Source: Promethearchaeota archaeon (lineage in GTDB: Archaea; Asgardarchaeota; Lokiarchaeia; Sigyniarchaeales; SOKP01). From it: DNA of 64,000 bases. The stretch lies in assembly GCA_029838195.1 (NCBI GenBank), contig JALGVJ010000007.1:62001-126000 (forward strand), in the 5' to 3' direction. The notes under the pieces were generated by a model. That model saw only the letters and a program-made list of their open reading frames with translations. It was not told where the DNA came from and searched no databases. Positions 54,613-63,798 of the stretch are shown in pieces (within the stretch, counting starts at the first letter, position 1; each line of letters starts with the position of its first letter). The translations under genes were made by a program, and so were the position numbers.

Positions 54613-56055
54613 TTGGATAAAAAAAATTTAATTTTAACTGCCAGTGGCATTCGGGGAATTGCTCATGAAAGTTTAACAATTGATTTTGTGAAAAAATTAG
54701 CATGGGCGTTCGGAACGTGGTTAAAGAATGAAGAAAAAACGGTCGTGATCGGAAGAGATACCAGGATTAGCGGAAAACCCTTTGAAGATGCCATTATTGA
54801 AGGGTTAACAATAGCACGATGTAAAATTATTAATTTAGGAATCTGCCCGACACCAATCATTATTTTTTCTAAGAATCAGTTAAATATAGCCGCAGGCATG
54901 ATAATCTCCGGATCTCACAATCCCCCAGAATGGAATGGAATAAAATTGCTTCATGGTTTTACTTTCATTGATGAAAATGAGTTAAATCAAATCATGAATT
55001 TAATGGAAAACCATTCATTAAATGCCAATTCGCTGGATTTAAAAAAAAAAGATAAATGGGTGGTGGAACATTATAATCCAATCCCAGAATACGTGCGTTG
55101 GTTATACTTGCATGTGGACGTGAATGAAATTAAGCAAAAAAATCACCTTAAAGTTGCCATTGATACCGGAGCTGGGGCAGGAAAACTTATCACCCCCCAA
55201 TTATTAACCGATTTAGGTTGCGAAGTAATCAAGATCAATAATGAATTCGTGAACGGTACCGAATTTCCCCGTAATCAAGAACCCATTGCTAAGAATCTTC
55301 AAGAATTGATCGTGAAGGTCATGACTGAAAAATGCGACGTTGGATTTGCCCATGATTGCGATGCTGATAGATTGGCGATAATTGGAGAGGATGGCACGTG
55401 GTACCCCGAAGATACGGGACTCGCCATTATTGCTAACCATTATTTAAAAAATTCTCAAGAACCTACAAGGAAAATCTTTGTTACAAATCTGGCCTCTTCT
55501 ATGATGTTTGATGTGATTGCAGAAAAATATGATGCTGAATTAATAAGAACTCCCGTTGGAGAAAGACATTTAGCCGCAAAAATGCAAGAATTATTGGATA
55601 AATACAAAAACGAGCCACACCCCATCTTGATTTTCGGAGGAGAAGGGTCGTGTGGAGGAATTATGTTTCCCCCTTTCAATAATGCCCGTGATGGAATCTT
55701 TGCCACCGCAAAACTAATTGAAATCTTGACTAAAACGGGTAAATCCATGACTGAACTCGTGTCCGAATTGCCTAAATTCTATTCCTATAGACAAGTTCTT
55801 GAAATAAATAGCACGAAAATCCACCAATTAATACACGAATTAAAAAGTGAGCTCGTGAAAGAAGGTGAAGATGTGTCTCAACATGGTCTCGATCTTCGCT
55901 TCGGAAAAGATAAAGAATGGTTCGTCCTTATCCATCCTTCTAATACCGAACCCGTGATTAGAGTGATTGCCGAGGCAAAAAGAGAATCACTTGCTCGATT
56001 ATATTGTGAAACCACCACGGAATTATTAAAAATAATTAATTCTCGTTTAAATTAG
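54613..56055 (+). CDS. Phosphohexomutase (phosphoglucosamine/phosphomannomutase family)
   Basis: This 480-residue enzyme has the four-domain alpha-D-phosphohexomutase pattern: TASGIRGI at 9, the phosphoserine loop SGSHNPPEWNG with S101, the metal loop AHDCDADRLAIIG near 246-258 (with C where most enzymes have P), the sugar-binding GGEGSCGGI near 341, and the phosphate-binding HPSNTEPVIRV near 436. It moves phosphate between C1 and C6 of a hexose or hexosamine for nucleotide-sugar synthesis. The GEGSCG loop is closest to GlmM/ManB-type archaeal enzymes. It begins with TTG at 54613. No in-frame ATG is near the start. Confidence 0.9.
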   Translation: MDKKNLILTASGIRGIAHESLTIDFVKKLAWAFGTWLKNEEKTVVIGRDTRISGKPFEDAIIEGLTIARCKIINLGICPTPIIIFSKNQLNIAAGMIISGSHNPPEWNGIKLLHGFTFIDENELNQIMNLMENHSLNANSLDLKKKDKWVVEHYNPIPEYVRWLYLHVDVNEIKQKNHLKVAIDTGAGAGKLITPQLLTDLGCEVIKINNEFVNGTEFPRNQEPIAKNLQELIVKVMTEKCDVGFAHDCDADRLAIIGEDGTWYPEDTGLAIIANHYLKNSQEPTRKIFVTNLASSMMFDVIAEKYDAELIRTPVGERHLAAKMQELLDKYKNEPHPILIFGGEGSCGGIMFPPFNNARDGIFATAKLIEILTKTGKSMTELVSELPKFYSYRQVLEINSTKIHQLIHELKSELVKEGEDVSQHGLDLRFGKDKEWFVLIHPSNTEPVIRVIAEAKRESLARLYCETTTELLKIINSRLN

Positions 56056-56122
56056 TTCAATATCCTAATTCTAAAAAAGTTTTTAATGAGGTATTTGTAA
56101 AAAGATAATAGAGCGAACGAAA

Positions 56123-56887
56123 TCATTCTCCTCTCATTATCTTTTTAAGACGATTCAATTCTTCTAACATTTCATCCCTTAAAGAACTTAAACTTCCTCC
56201 CGCTTGAGTTGCGCCGGGTGCTGGGGTTACTGCTCCCGGAGGTTTTACTCCTGGTGGGCCCACAGCGGGAGATTTTGGCGGTCCTGCTGAAGGGGGCTTA
56301 GGAGGACTCGTTGCGGAGGGGGCTGCCACGGGCGCCTTTGGAGGAGCTGAAACAGGTGATTTAGGTGGTGATGGTGCTGGTGGTCCTGCAGAAGGAGGCT
56401 TTGGTGGTCCTGCAGAAGGGGGCTTTGGTGGCCCTGCTGAAGGGGGCTTTGGTGGCCCTGCAGAAGGGGGCTTTGGTGGCCCTGCGGTTGGAGGTTTGGG
56501 AGGCCCCACAACGGGAGATTTTGGCGGTCCTGCTGAAGGAGGCATAGAAGGCCCTTCTTTTGAAGAGGGAGTTCCAAGTCCAGTAATGAGTGGATTACTT
56601 GAAGCTTTCGTAGCAGCTTCTCCACCTCCACTTAATAAATTAAAAAGAGTGCTTGCAGCTTTTGTTTTAGCTTCTTGAGGTGGTGCTAAGATTTGAGCCG
56701 AGGAGCTACTGACAGTCTGTACAGCTTCTTCAGCGGAGATACCTTTTAAATCTTTTTGAGCTTTATTTATGGATTCGATAAAGTCATTTATGTTTTTGAC
56801 AGTTTCTTCCAGATCATCAGCCAGTGAGCTAAGTCCTTTTTTTAGAAATGTTAGAACGCGATTAATTTTTTTTTTCTCAGAGACCAT
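56123..56887 (-). CDS. Proline-rich repeat protein with helical ends
   Basis: The protein has 254 residues. The first 55 are charged and helical (RVLTFLKKGLSSLADDLEET), and a Ser- and Ala-rich linker follows. Residues about 112-220 are proline-rich and include an eight-residue unit GPPKPPSA repeated about five times in a row (119-171), plus variants. The last 20 residues (SLRDEMLEELNRLKKIMRG) form a short coiled coil. No signal peptide or membrane segment is visible. This layout, an interaction helix, a flexible PPKPP arm and an oligomerising helix, is like that of eukaryotic adaptor proteins. The function is not known. The unit is encoded by 24-bp DNA repeats. Confidence 0.75.
   Translation of the reverse strand: MVSEKKKINRVLTFLKKGLSSLADDLEETVKNINDFIESINKAQKDLKGISAEEAVQTVSSSSAQILAPPQEAKTKAASTLFNLLSGGGEAATKASSNPLITGLGTPSSKEGPSMPPSAGPPKSPVVGPPKPPTAGPPKPPSAGPPKPPSAGPPKPPSAGPPKPPSAGPPAPSPPKSPVSAPPKAPVAAPSATSPPKPPSAGPPKSPAVGPPGVKPPGAVTPAPGATQAGGSLSSLRDEMLEELNRLKKIMRGE
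56375..56533. repeat. 24-bp coding tandem repeats (GPPKPPSA units)
   Basis: The plus strand shows repeats such as GGTGGCCCTGCAGAAGGGGG with only a few base differences between copies, each 24 bases long and in frame. The array can grow or shrink without breaking the reading frame. Confidence 0.75.
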
Positions 56888-57682
56888 GGTCGGTGCTTTC
56901 CTCCGATTGAACTTGAGACGTAATTAATATTAATATAATATTATAGAAATATAAATATTTCTTATTATACATGATATTCTTTTAGGTATTTAAACCATGA
57001 TAGTAAGAAAATTTTTGATATTTAATGTTTTTACTCCTGATTTTTAATGATTTAGAAAATATACCCCGCTCATGTTTTCAATAATATTTCTTAGGAATTT
57101 CCCTTATAGAACAGAATAAACCTAACGGGATTCTCTTAATTAAAATCATTGAGGTGAGAAAGAGTGAATTATAAATTTGATTTAATTACTTCATGCTTGG
57201 AAAAGAAAAGTGAAGTTCCCTATTTCATTCGTATTAGATTCTTAAAATAAATTTAAATTTGCTACACGCTTAATGATTCCATCAGGAATTAAAAAAAACA
57301 TTGCCTTTTTTAAAATTAATCATGGGGTTAAGAATTAAACATAAATAATTGGTAAAAAAAGTTAGACCATTATCTTTTACCCGGTTTATTGAGGATAAAA
57401 AATAAAGCAAATCAATATTCCATGAAGCGAGATTTATTAAAAGAAGAGATGGGGCCAATTTGAACAATTTGGGAAGAGCCTCATGCTAAAAAAGTTATAC
57501 TAAAGCAATTAAGTGATGGGTCATGAAAGCCAACGGGAAAACCAAGCCCATGCAAAATGAAAATAAGCATTTATGGAGGGTATTTAAGAATCTGAGAGAG
57601 CTCATACCTAAATATGGTTTAAATAAAAAGCATGCATGCGTGCGTAAAGCTATGGAATTTATCTTTAAATACCAAACGGCTC
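56888..57682. other. Gene-poor region between the proline-rich gene and the tandem repeat
   Basis: About 800 bases of AT-rich sequence with no recognisable gene apart from one weak small reading frame at 57523. The stretch nearest 56888 must hold the promoter of the leftward proline-rich gene. A T-rich TATA-like run, AATATTAATATAATATTATAG at about 56925-56945, is a candidate. No tRNA or structured RNA was found. Confidence 0.4.
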
Positions 57683-57768
57683 TTATTTGGTTCGATTTAG
57701 AGGCGTATTATATTTTTAAAGGGTTTTATGGTTATTTGGTTCGATTTAGAGGCGTATTGTATTTTTAA
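57523..57768 (+). CDS. Possible small open reading frame running into the tandem repeat
   Basis: This is an 81-codon reading frame with an ATG start. The first 50 residues are basic (KHLWRVFKNLRELIPKYG, NKKHACVRKAMEF), and the end is encoded by the 49-bp repeat. I do not recognise it. It could be a remnant of a mobile-element gene or chance. Confidence 0.2.
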   Translation: MKANGKTKPMQNENKHLWRVFKNLRELIPKYGLNKKHACVRKAMEFIFKYQTALIWFDLEAYYIFKGFYGYLVRFRGVLYF

Positions 57769-57829
57769 AGGGTTTTATGGTTATTTGGTTCGATTTAGAG
57801 GCGTATTGTATTTTTAAAGGGTTTTATGG
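57683..57829. repeat. Three tandem copies of a 49-bp unit
   Basis: The unit starts TTATTTGGTTCGATTTAGAG and ends GGGTTTTATGG. Copies lie at 57683-57731, 57732-57780 and 57781-57829. Copies 2 and 3 are identical and copy 1 differs at one base (TTATAT for TTGTAT). The length is not a multiple of three and the unit carries stops, so it does not serve a coding purpose. Confidence 0.9.
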
Positions 57830-58045
57830 TTAGAAGAAAATAAATTAATGAAGGAAATGAAACTTTATTTCCCATAAAATTTTTTAATTTTTGGTATAAC
57901 CAATAATTAATTTCAATTACTTTATTTCTAATAAATAATAAAAATAATAAAAATTACTAATATTATATCATTCAATTCAAATCGAATAAATTTTTTTAAG
58001 AAATAATCTTAAATTTTCTTAAGCATAAAAATAAATGTGAGAAAT

Positions 58046-58309
58046 ATGGCCAAGAAAGAACTGTTCATTAAAAGAGTATACGAGATAGTCAATGAATTAA
58101 AAATTCCATTAATAGATGAGCGCGTGTACGATAAAGTGGCATTTGGAGGAAATCCTATTGCAAGTATCGTCTTTAAATTTGAAGAAGATGAGTCCGTAAT
58201 TAGAGGTTTTTTAGGTTTAGCAGAATACTTTCATACGGTCGTAATAAAGAAAAAAGATGACTTCTTCATTCCTCATAATAACTTGATCTTTCGCTTGATT
58301 TCAGCTTAA
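58046..58309 (+). CDS. Small conserved-looking protein of unknown function
   Basis: The 87 residues from ATG 58046 (MAKKELFIKRVYEIVNELK) have the look of a folded alpha/beta domain: an amphipathic first helix, FGGNPIASIVFKFEEDES, then FLGLAEYFHTVVIKK and a C-terminal strand. I do not recognise the family. A GTG nine bases upstream is also in frame but less likely. An AT-rich leader of about 200 bases and the 49-bp repeat array precede it, and T8 at 58316-58323 follows its stop. Confidence 0.55.
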   Translation: MAKKELFIKRVYEIVNELKIPLIDERVYDKVAFGGNPIASIVFKFEEDESVIRGFLGLAEYFHTVVIKKKDDFFIPHNNLIFRLISA

Positions 58310-58315
58310 CTACTC

Positions 58316-58323
58316 TTTTTTTT
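58316..58323 (+). terminator. Oligo-T terminator after the small gene
   Basis: Eight T residues directly after the stop at 58309, in the gap before a convergent gene. Confidence 0.45.
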
Positions 58324-58545
58324 ATTTAAAACATTTTTCAATTAATTTTCCTATTATTTTTCATTTTTTTATCATTAAGAATGAAAAATAGTCCTTTTAC
58401 CGATCTAAGGGGGAAATGGGGGAATTTGAGAAAGATTTTGAACCCATGCCATGAAATTTCTTCAATTATGTGACCCTTGATGGATCCCATGAGAGATTTA
58501 TTTGCTACTGTTTAGATGAACAAGAAAAAGAAAATATTTGAAAGG

Positions 58546-59253
58546 TTAAATGGTATTGGTATAATATTTAGATTGCTTCAAGATATTTAATACTTCTGAT
58601 TCAGGGATATCATACCAATGTTTATAGGCATTAGCCACTGCGAATTGCCAAGCGTGAGAGACGTGCGGGCAAAAAATTTTGTCTGTAAATTCTTGAATTT
58701 TTTTGATTGTTCGAATAGGGGCAGTAGGAACGGCAACATGTATGTTTTTCGGGGTATATTTTTTAACCATTTCTATAGCAGCTAACATGGTAAAACCTGA
58801 GGCCAGACCGTCATCCAAGAGAAAGATGGTTTTTCCTTTCATCTTTTTAAATAAGAGGGATTGAGTTTGAGGGGAAATTTGATAAAACTGCAATCGGCCC
58901 TTAATTTCATTTTTAGTCAATTGGATAGCTCGTTCTATTTCAGGTTTGCTCAAATTTAAATGAGGTAAAAGATCTTGATTCAATAAAATAGTTCCATCAG
59001 TAGTGACTGCGCCAAAACCCGCCTCGGGGTTATATGGAATTTTAATTTTTCGCACGATTAACATGCTATAAGAAAGATTAAATATTTGGCAAAATCCCTC
59101 AGTAACGGGAACTCCGCCATTTGGAATGGCAAAGCAAAAAAATTCTTTGGGATTTTTCAGAATGGAATCATGGAGATTTTTATCTTTTTTTTCTATTAAC
59201 CGAGCAATTTTAATACCCGCTTCTAATCGTGAATTATATCTTTCAAATTCCAT
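58546..59253 (-). CDS. Predicted phosphoribosyltransferase (COG1926 type)
   Basis: This 235-residue protein resembles the stand-alone type I phosphoribosyltransferases that lack a known base. The features are FCFAIPNGGVPV near residue 39, the LIVRKIKIPYNPEAGFGAV flexible-loop region near 65-84, and the PRPP loop TIFLLDDGLASGFTMLAA near 142-159 with its paired acidic residues. The family is common in archaea and bacteria next to stress or phosphate genes. The substrate is unknown. It reads leftward, convergent with the small gene at 58046. Confidence 0.85.
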   Translation of the reverse strand: MEFERYNSRLEAGIKIARLIEKKDKNLHDSILKNPKEFFCFAIPNGGVPVTEGFCQIFNLSYSMLIVRKIKIPYNPEAGFGAVTTDGTILLNQDLLPHLNLSKPEIERAIQLTKNEIKGRLQFYQISPQTQSLLFKKMKGKTIFLLDDGLASGFTMLAAIEMVKKYTPKNIHVAVPTAPIRTIKKIQEFTDKIFCPHVSHAWQFAVANAYKHWYDIPESEVLNILKQSKYYTNTI

Positions 59254-59471
59254 TGAAATTCCATTTTGATAAGAATTGTTCTTGAAAATTTTAATTAGGT
59301 AAAATTTATAAAATTTGGGCCTTGGATACTTGCGATTGCAAAAAAATAAATAGAGCGTGGCAACATGTATTTTTTATGATGATATAAATATTTTACAATA
59401 AAGTATATTTTTTCTTATTTTTAAATTTAAGGTGGAGCATGTAATTAAACGAGCTAACGAATGGAATTAAA

Positions 59472-61115
59472 ATGAGGCAGGCGGACAATAAAATCAAGAT
59501 TTTAATTGAAAAATTTAAAAAATCGCGGGATCTAAACAATAGAATAGAGATTCTAAATGATTTATCTAAATTGCAAGAAAAAAACCATTTTCTTGAGTTT
59601 AAGAATTTCTACTTGAAAGAATCTTTTTCAGAAATCAAGAGCACGCTCATACCCTTTATCATTGAATTTTATCCGGACCAAGGCATGGAATTCTTGGTAA
59701 GTCAATATAGACAAGAAAAGGATTGGAAAGTAAGAAATAAGATAATAGAAGCTATTGGATTATGTAAAAATAGAAATTCCCTTTTATTTTTAATAGAAGC
59801 TTTAAAAGATAATAATGTTGAAAATAAACGATTAGCAATTTCTTTATTAGGACGAATGAAAGCAGAAGAAGCCTCAGAACCCCTAATATCAATGCTACAA
59901 CATGGAATGAATGAACTTTATGACGATATAATAAAAGCTATAGTTAACATTGGTAAAAAAAATAATCTCAAGGCAATTTTAGCTCATATAAACCAAGAAA
60001 ACATTTACATAAAACGAGCCATTCCTATCATATTAGCACGCTTGAAAGACAAAAGCTCCCAGCAAATCCTATTAAAATTATTGGAAGATCCCGATAGAGA
60101 GGTAAGAAAAAATTCCATTAAAGCATTAGTACATGTTTTAGACCTAAGAAAAATAGGAGTTCTTTTTAAAAAATTACAAGATGATAATTTAGAAATAAGG
60201 AAAGAGACAATAAAAGCTTTAGGAGAATTAGGCTCCTTAAAAGCCATAAAACCCCTTTTAAAATTATTACTAGATAAGAAATTTGTCATTAGATCTCAAG
60301 CCATGAAGGCCCTTACCAAGTTATTTATTAAAGCTAAAACTCATGAAGAACTTTACGAGGTGTTGGAAAAAAGAAATTTATTAGGACGTCAAAGTGCTAT
60401 TAAGATTTTAGGCCAAATCGGCTCTCCCGAAGATATAAAAAGATTGTTGCCTTTTTTTACGAGTAAAATCCCACAAATCCGGCAAAATGCCTTTAAATCC
60501 ATTTTAAAAATTGCTCAAAATACTGAATTTAAGGAAGAGAGCTTAGTTTTAATAATTCAATCCCTTAATTCGGAAAAATGGCAAATTAGAAAGTATAGTG
60601 CTAACTTATTAAGCAAATTAGGCGATGAAAATACAATTGAGGCTTTGTTTGTTTTATTAGGAGATGATAATAACGAGGTGAGAAAAGCAGCCATTCAAAC
60701 GTTAGCAACTTTTAGAACCTCTAAAGTTATTGATATTGCGAAGCAATTTTTAACGGATGATTCTTGGAAAATGAGACGAGCTGCGGTGAAACTTCTCCTA
60801 AAAATAGGAACGGAAGAAGCTCTTTCTCCTTTAATGAATTGCCTTAATGATGATGATATTTACGTAAAAAGATGGGCCATAAAAGGATTGGGCAAATTAC
60901 GTTCTTTTTCAAATCTATCCGCACTTTCAAGGTTATTAAAAGATAAAGATCCAAAAATTCGTTTATCCGTGGTAAAAGCCTTCGAACAAATAGGGGAAGA
61001 AAGTGTCATTCCATATCTCATTGATGCTTTAGGGGATGATGTTTATGAAATTAAACGAGAAGCTGAAAAAGCCTTGGAAAAAATAGATCCCTTCTGGATT
61101 GAAAAATATTTATAA
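59472..61115 (+). CDS. HEAT-repeat protein (PBS-lyase-like repeats)
   Basis: This 547-residue solenoid contains about 15 helix pairs of roughly 31 residues, with repeated blocks such as DNNVENKRLAISLLGRMKAE, DPDREVRKNSIKALVHV, DDNNEVRKAAIQTLATF and DDDIYVKRWAIKGLGKL. The D-x-x-x-x-VR-x-x-A pattern is diagnostic of PBS-lyase HEAT-like repeats. Such proteins act as protein-protein interaction scaffolds, and in phycobiliprotein organisms as lyases. No enzyme domain is attached. No signal peptide is present. It is preceded by a 218-base gap and followed by a 270-base gap before the MgtE-like operon, so it is transcribed on its own. Confidence 0.9.
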   Translation: MRQADNKIKILIEKFKKSRDLNNRIEILNDLSKLQEKNHFLEFKNFYLKESFSEIKSTLIPFIIEFYPDQGMEFLVSQYRQEKDWKVRNKIIEAIGLCKNRNSLLFLIEALKDNNVENKRLAISLLGRMKAEEASEPLISMLQHGMNELYDDIIKAIVNIGKKNNLKAILAHINQENIYIKRAIPIILARLKDKSSQQILLKLLEDPDREVRKNSIKALVHVLDLRKIGVLFKKLQDDNLEIRKETIKALGELGSLKAIKPLLKLLLDKKFVIRSQAMKALTKLFIKAKTHEELYEVLEKRNLLGRQSAIKILGQIGSPEDIKRLLPFFTSKIPQIRQNAFKSILKIAQNTEFKEESLVLIIQSLNSEKWQIRKYSANLLSKLGDENTIEALFVLLGDDNNEVRKAAIQTLATFRTSKVIDIAKQFLTDDSWKMRRAAVKLLLKIGTEEALSPLMNCLNDDDIYVKRWAIKGLGKLRSFSNLSALSRLLKDKDPKIRLSVVKAFEQIGEESVIPYLIDALGDDVYEIKREAEKALEKIDPFWIEKYL

Positions 61116-61385
61116 AGATATCCGCCTTATTTTCCTTTAATTCTTTCCCTTTATTGATAATATTTAAAAAAATCGCGTGTGGTCAACATGAGACGTAATC
61201 AGGCATTTTTAATTATTTTTAGCTGAAATTACTATTGGATCAGAAAAGAAATATGAATTACCTTTCAAAAAAAAACTGAAATTTACTTTTTAAGAAATTT
61301 TTAATTTCTTAGCGAATTAAACTAGTTATAATCTCATGTTAGACGCTAGAGATACCTTTTTAAATGAACATGATCGTGAATTTAT

Positions 61386-61940
61386 ATGGTTAAAGATGAT
61401 TCCAAGCTCAACATCGTTCTTGAAACCTTGCCTTCTGAAACTTTTTCGATAATTGGGCACCTCATAGCTGGAATCATCCTAACGCTATTAATTCTTCCTT
61501 TTAAGAGTTTTATCATCCTAATTGTAATCATTCCTGCATTATTAAGCGTGAGAGGGAATGTAAGTGGTCCATTTTATGCAAGAACTTCGAGAGATTTGAT
61601 GCTAGGCGATTTTAATAAACAGACATGGACAGAAAATATTTTAGCAACTTATGTTCTTTCCTTAATATGTTCTTTTCTTATTGGAATTTTTTCCCTTTTT
61701 CTTAATGTAATTCTTATTAAATGCGGTACTATAAGTAATTTTCAATTGATATTCACTCCCATGCTAAGTGTTTCTATTTCTCTTTCGATTTCAGTTATAT
61801 GTTCCACCCTATTAAATTACATTACGTTTCATAGAGGGTTAAATCCAAATAATGTGGTACCTCCTATCATGACTACGCTAGATGATTTTTTAACGATTAT
61901 TAGTTTTTATGGATCTTTATTAATTTTAAAGGTGGCTTAA
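61386..61940 (+). CDS. MgtE/SLC41-type half-transporter, subunit 1
   Basis: This 184-residue protein has five hydrophobic segments and corresponds to the integral-membrane domain of the MgtE/SLC41 family. The key motif is IPALLSVRGNVSGPFYARTSRDL (about 49-71), the equivalent of the magnesium-pathway segment of MgtE. It lacks the cytosolic N and CBS domains of bacterial MgtE. The next gene starts on the base after this stop codon and encodes a second half, so the two probably assemble as a heteromer that moves Mg2+ or another divalent ion. Confidence 0.82.
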   Translation: MVKDDSKLNIVLETLPSETFSIIGHLIAGIILTLLILPFKSFIILIVIIPALLSVRGNVSGPFYARTSRDLMLGDFNKQTWTENILATYVLSLICSFLIGIFSLFLNVILIKCGTISNFQLIFTPMLSVSISLSISVICSTLLNYITFHRGLNPNNVVPPIMTTLDDFLTIISFYGSLLILKVA

Positions 61941-62492
61941 GTGAAATATTTCGTAAAAATTATTAAAGAATCCATTTTAATTGTTATATTAACATCGATT
62001 ATTGGATTATTTACGGGATCCCTTCTATCTTTAAATGAAAGAATACTTTACTCTTTTCCTATAATTCTCCTCATTTTACCTTCATTGAACTCATTAACAG
62101 GGGATATTTGCACCATTTTAGTCTCAAGATTAACCACACATTTATATATCGGTACGATTGCTCCGCGTTTAGAAAAATCGAAACGTCTGAAAGAAGATTT
62201 TTTAGGTTTGTTAATAACACTTTTGTTGAGTTTAATTTTGCTCATCGTCGTGGGGCATGCGATTGCGTTCTATACTGACATCAAAATCATCAATCCCTTT
62301 TTTATCATCATAGTTTTATTTATTACAATAATTCTTCTATTTGTAAGCATGTTTATCGTGTTATTTATTGGTTCTATATTTCTATTTAAGAGTGGAAAAG
62401 ATCCTAACAATTTTTTAATTCCCTTCGTGACCTCGTCTGCGGATTTTCTAACCCCTTTTTTTTTAATTATTTTTATCATAATATTTTTATAG
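61941..62492 (+). CDS. MgtE/SLC41-type half-transporter, subunit 2
   Basis: This 183-residue membrane protein resembles the neighbour before it. LPSLNSLTGDICTILVSRLTTH (about 46-67) occupies the place of the pathway motif, and a charged loop (APRLEKSKRLKED) is followed by three further segments. It starts with GTG directly abutting the TAA of subunit 1, a sign of translational coupling. The pair amounts to the internally duplicated SLC41 architecture split into two genes. It ends 19 bases before a PhoU/TrkA_C regulator that probably gates it. Confidence 0.82.
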   Translation: MKYFVKIIKESILIVILTSIIGLFTGSLLSLNERILYSFPIILLILPSLNSLTGDICTILVSRLTTHLYIGTIAPRLEKSKRLKEDFLGLLITLLLSLILLIVVGHAIAFYTDIKIINPFFIIIVLFITIILLFVSMFIVLFIGSIFLFKSGKDPNNFLIPFVTSSADFLTPFFLIIFIIIFL

Positions 62493-62511
62493 AATTAAAA
62501 AATAAATTTTA

Positions 62512-63774
62512 ATGAGTGAAAAAAATAAGATGACTATAATCAAAAAGCATTTCAAGTATAAACCCCTTTCACTCAAGGATATCCTCCGTGAAATGAAAAA
62601 AAACATTGACTTAATGATTGACCTTGCTTACAGTGCAATTAAATTTGGAGACAAAGAACTTGCCGATGAAGCGTATAAGATTGAAGGGCGCATCCATGAA
62701 CTTACTTTTCTTTTAAATCTCCAAATTATCATGACTCAACCCGGAGGATATAAAAATGCTAAAGAATTAGAACCAATCGTCGTAATGGGATATTGTATTG
62801 ATAAAATAAGCGACGCTTTGTCTGACATTGCTCGTGTAGTCTATGTTAATAGTGATATATATCAATTCACCCAGCTTTTCTGGGATAGCGTGCCTGAACC
62901 CATTGTAAAAATCACGGTGAAACCTAATAGTGAATTTATTGGAAAATATAGAAAAGATATTCATTTTAGATCCCTCCATGGTGTAGATTTAATTGCTATT
63001 AGGCGAGGAAGTAAATGGATTTTTGATACGAAGCAAAAAATTCTAAAAAATGATATACTTATCGTGAAAGGAGAAATATCGCCAATTCGAGAATTAAAAA
63101 AAGCGTGCATGGATGATGAACCCTTCTCCTTTGATTTAGAGAAAATTCATAAAGAAATAGAGTTTGATCTCGAGAATCCAGAAATCTTCGAAGCATTGGA
63201 AGAGCTTAAAAAAAATTATGTTTTAATAACGGATCTATCTGAAACCATGATTGAACTTGCACTAGTAGCGCTATTCTTTAATAATTATGAAGTAGCAGAG
63301 GACATTTCTGAAATGGAAGAATTAATGGATGGGCTCAACATCGCATTTGAAAAAGACTTACTAGAAATCGCTCATTTGATAGAAAATCCTAAAGATTTAA
63401 CCGGGATCATGCGCATTGTATTTTCATGCGAATTAATTGCAGATGCGGCGGCAAATATCGCAGAAAATATCATTAAAGGTTTCACGCCCCACCCAATTTT
63501 TCAAAAAGCCATATCGGAAACCGATGAAATTGTTGTAAGGGAAACGTTATCTCATGATTCTTATTTTAAAGATAAAACATACGAAGAGCTTCAAGATAGA
63601 AGATATAAGCGGGGTTTCCACATCATTGCTCTAAAGCGAGAAGATAAATGGATTTATCGCTTTAGAGATGATTTTCTGTTTAAAGAGGGAGACTTAATCA
63701 TCGGATTAGGGCCAAAAGAAACCGTAATGCAATGGAGAAGATGCGTAAATCCGGAAAAATTTAGAATGTCTTAA
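62512..63774 (+). CDS. PhoU-TrkA_C-PhoU-TrkA_C regulatory protein
   Basis: This 420-residue soluble protein shows a tandem arrangement: a PhoU-like helical domain (about 20-115), a TrkA_C domain (about 130-205; PEPIVKITVKPNSEFIGK), a second PhoU-like domain (about 225-325) and a second TrkA_C domain (about 340-412; IVVRETLSHDS, FKEGDLIIGLGP). TrkA_C domains bind ligands such as cyclic dinucleotides or ions and control potassium and magnesium transport. This combination (COG3273 type) is known beside archaeal MgtE halves. It lies 19 bases after subunit 2 and completes a three-gene transport operon. Confidence 0.9.
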   Translation: MSEKNKMTIIKKHFKYKPLSLKDILREMKKNIDLMIDLAYSAIKFGDKELADEAYKIEGRIHELTFLLNLQIIMTQPGGYKNAKELEPIVVMGYCIDKISDALSDIARVVYVNSDIYQFTQLFWDSVPEPIVKITVKPNSEFIGKYRKDIHFRSLHGVDLIAIRRGSKWIFDTKQKILKNDILIVKGEISPIRELKKACMDDEPFSFDLEKIHKEIEFDLENPEIFEALEELKKNYVLITDLSETMIELALVALFFNNYEVAEDISEMEELMDGLNIAFEKDLLEIAHLIENPKDLTGIMRIVFSCELIADAAANIAENIIKGFTPHPIFQKAISETDEIVVRETLSHDSYFKDKTYEELQDRRYKRGFHIIALKREDKWIYRFRDDFLFKEGDLIIGLGPKETVMQWRRCVNPEKFRMS

Positions 63775-63798
63775 CGAAATGGGAAGTCAGTGACGACC

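Noticed and set aside
56365..56678. Long open frames on the strand opposite the proline-rich gene
   Set aside because: They are mirror images of the GC-rich repeat and have no independent start signals or recognisable protein features.
57683..57829. CRISPR array suggested by regular repeats
   Set aside because: The 49-bp units touch directly with no variable spacers, and no cas gene is in the window.
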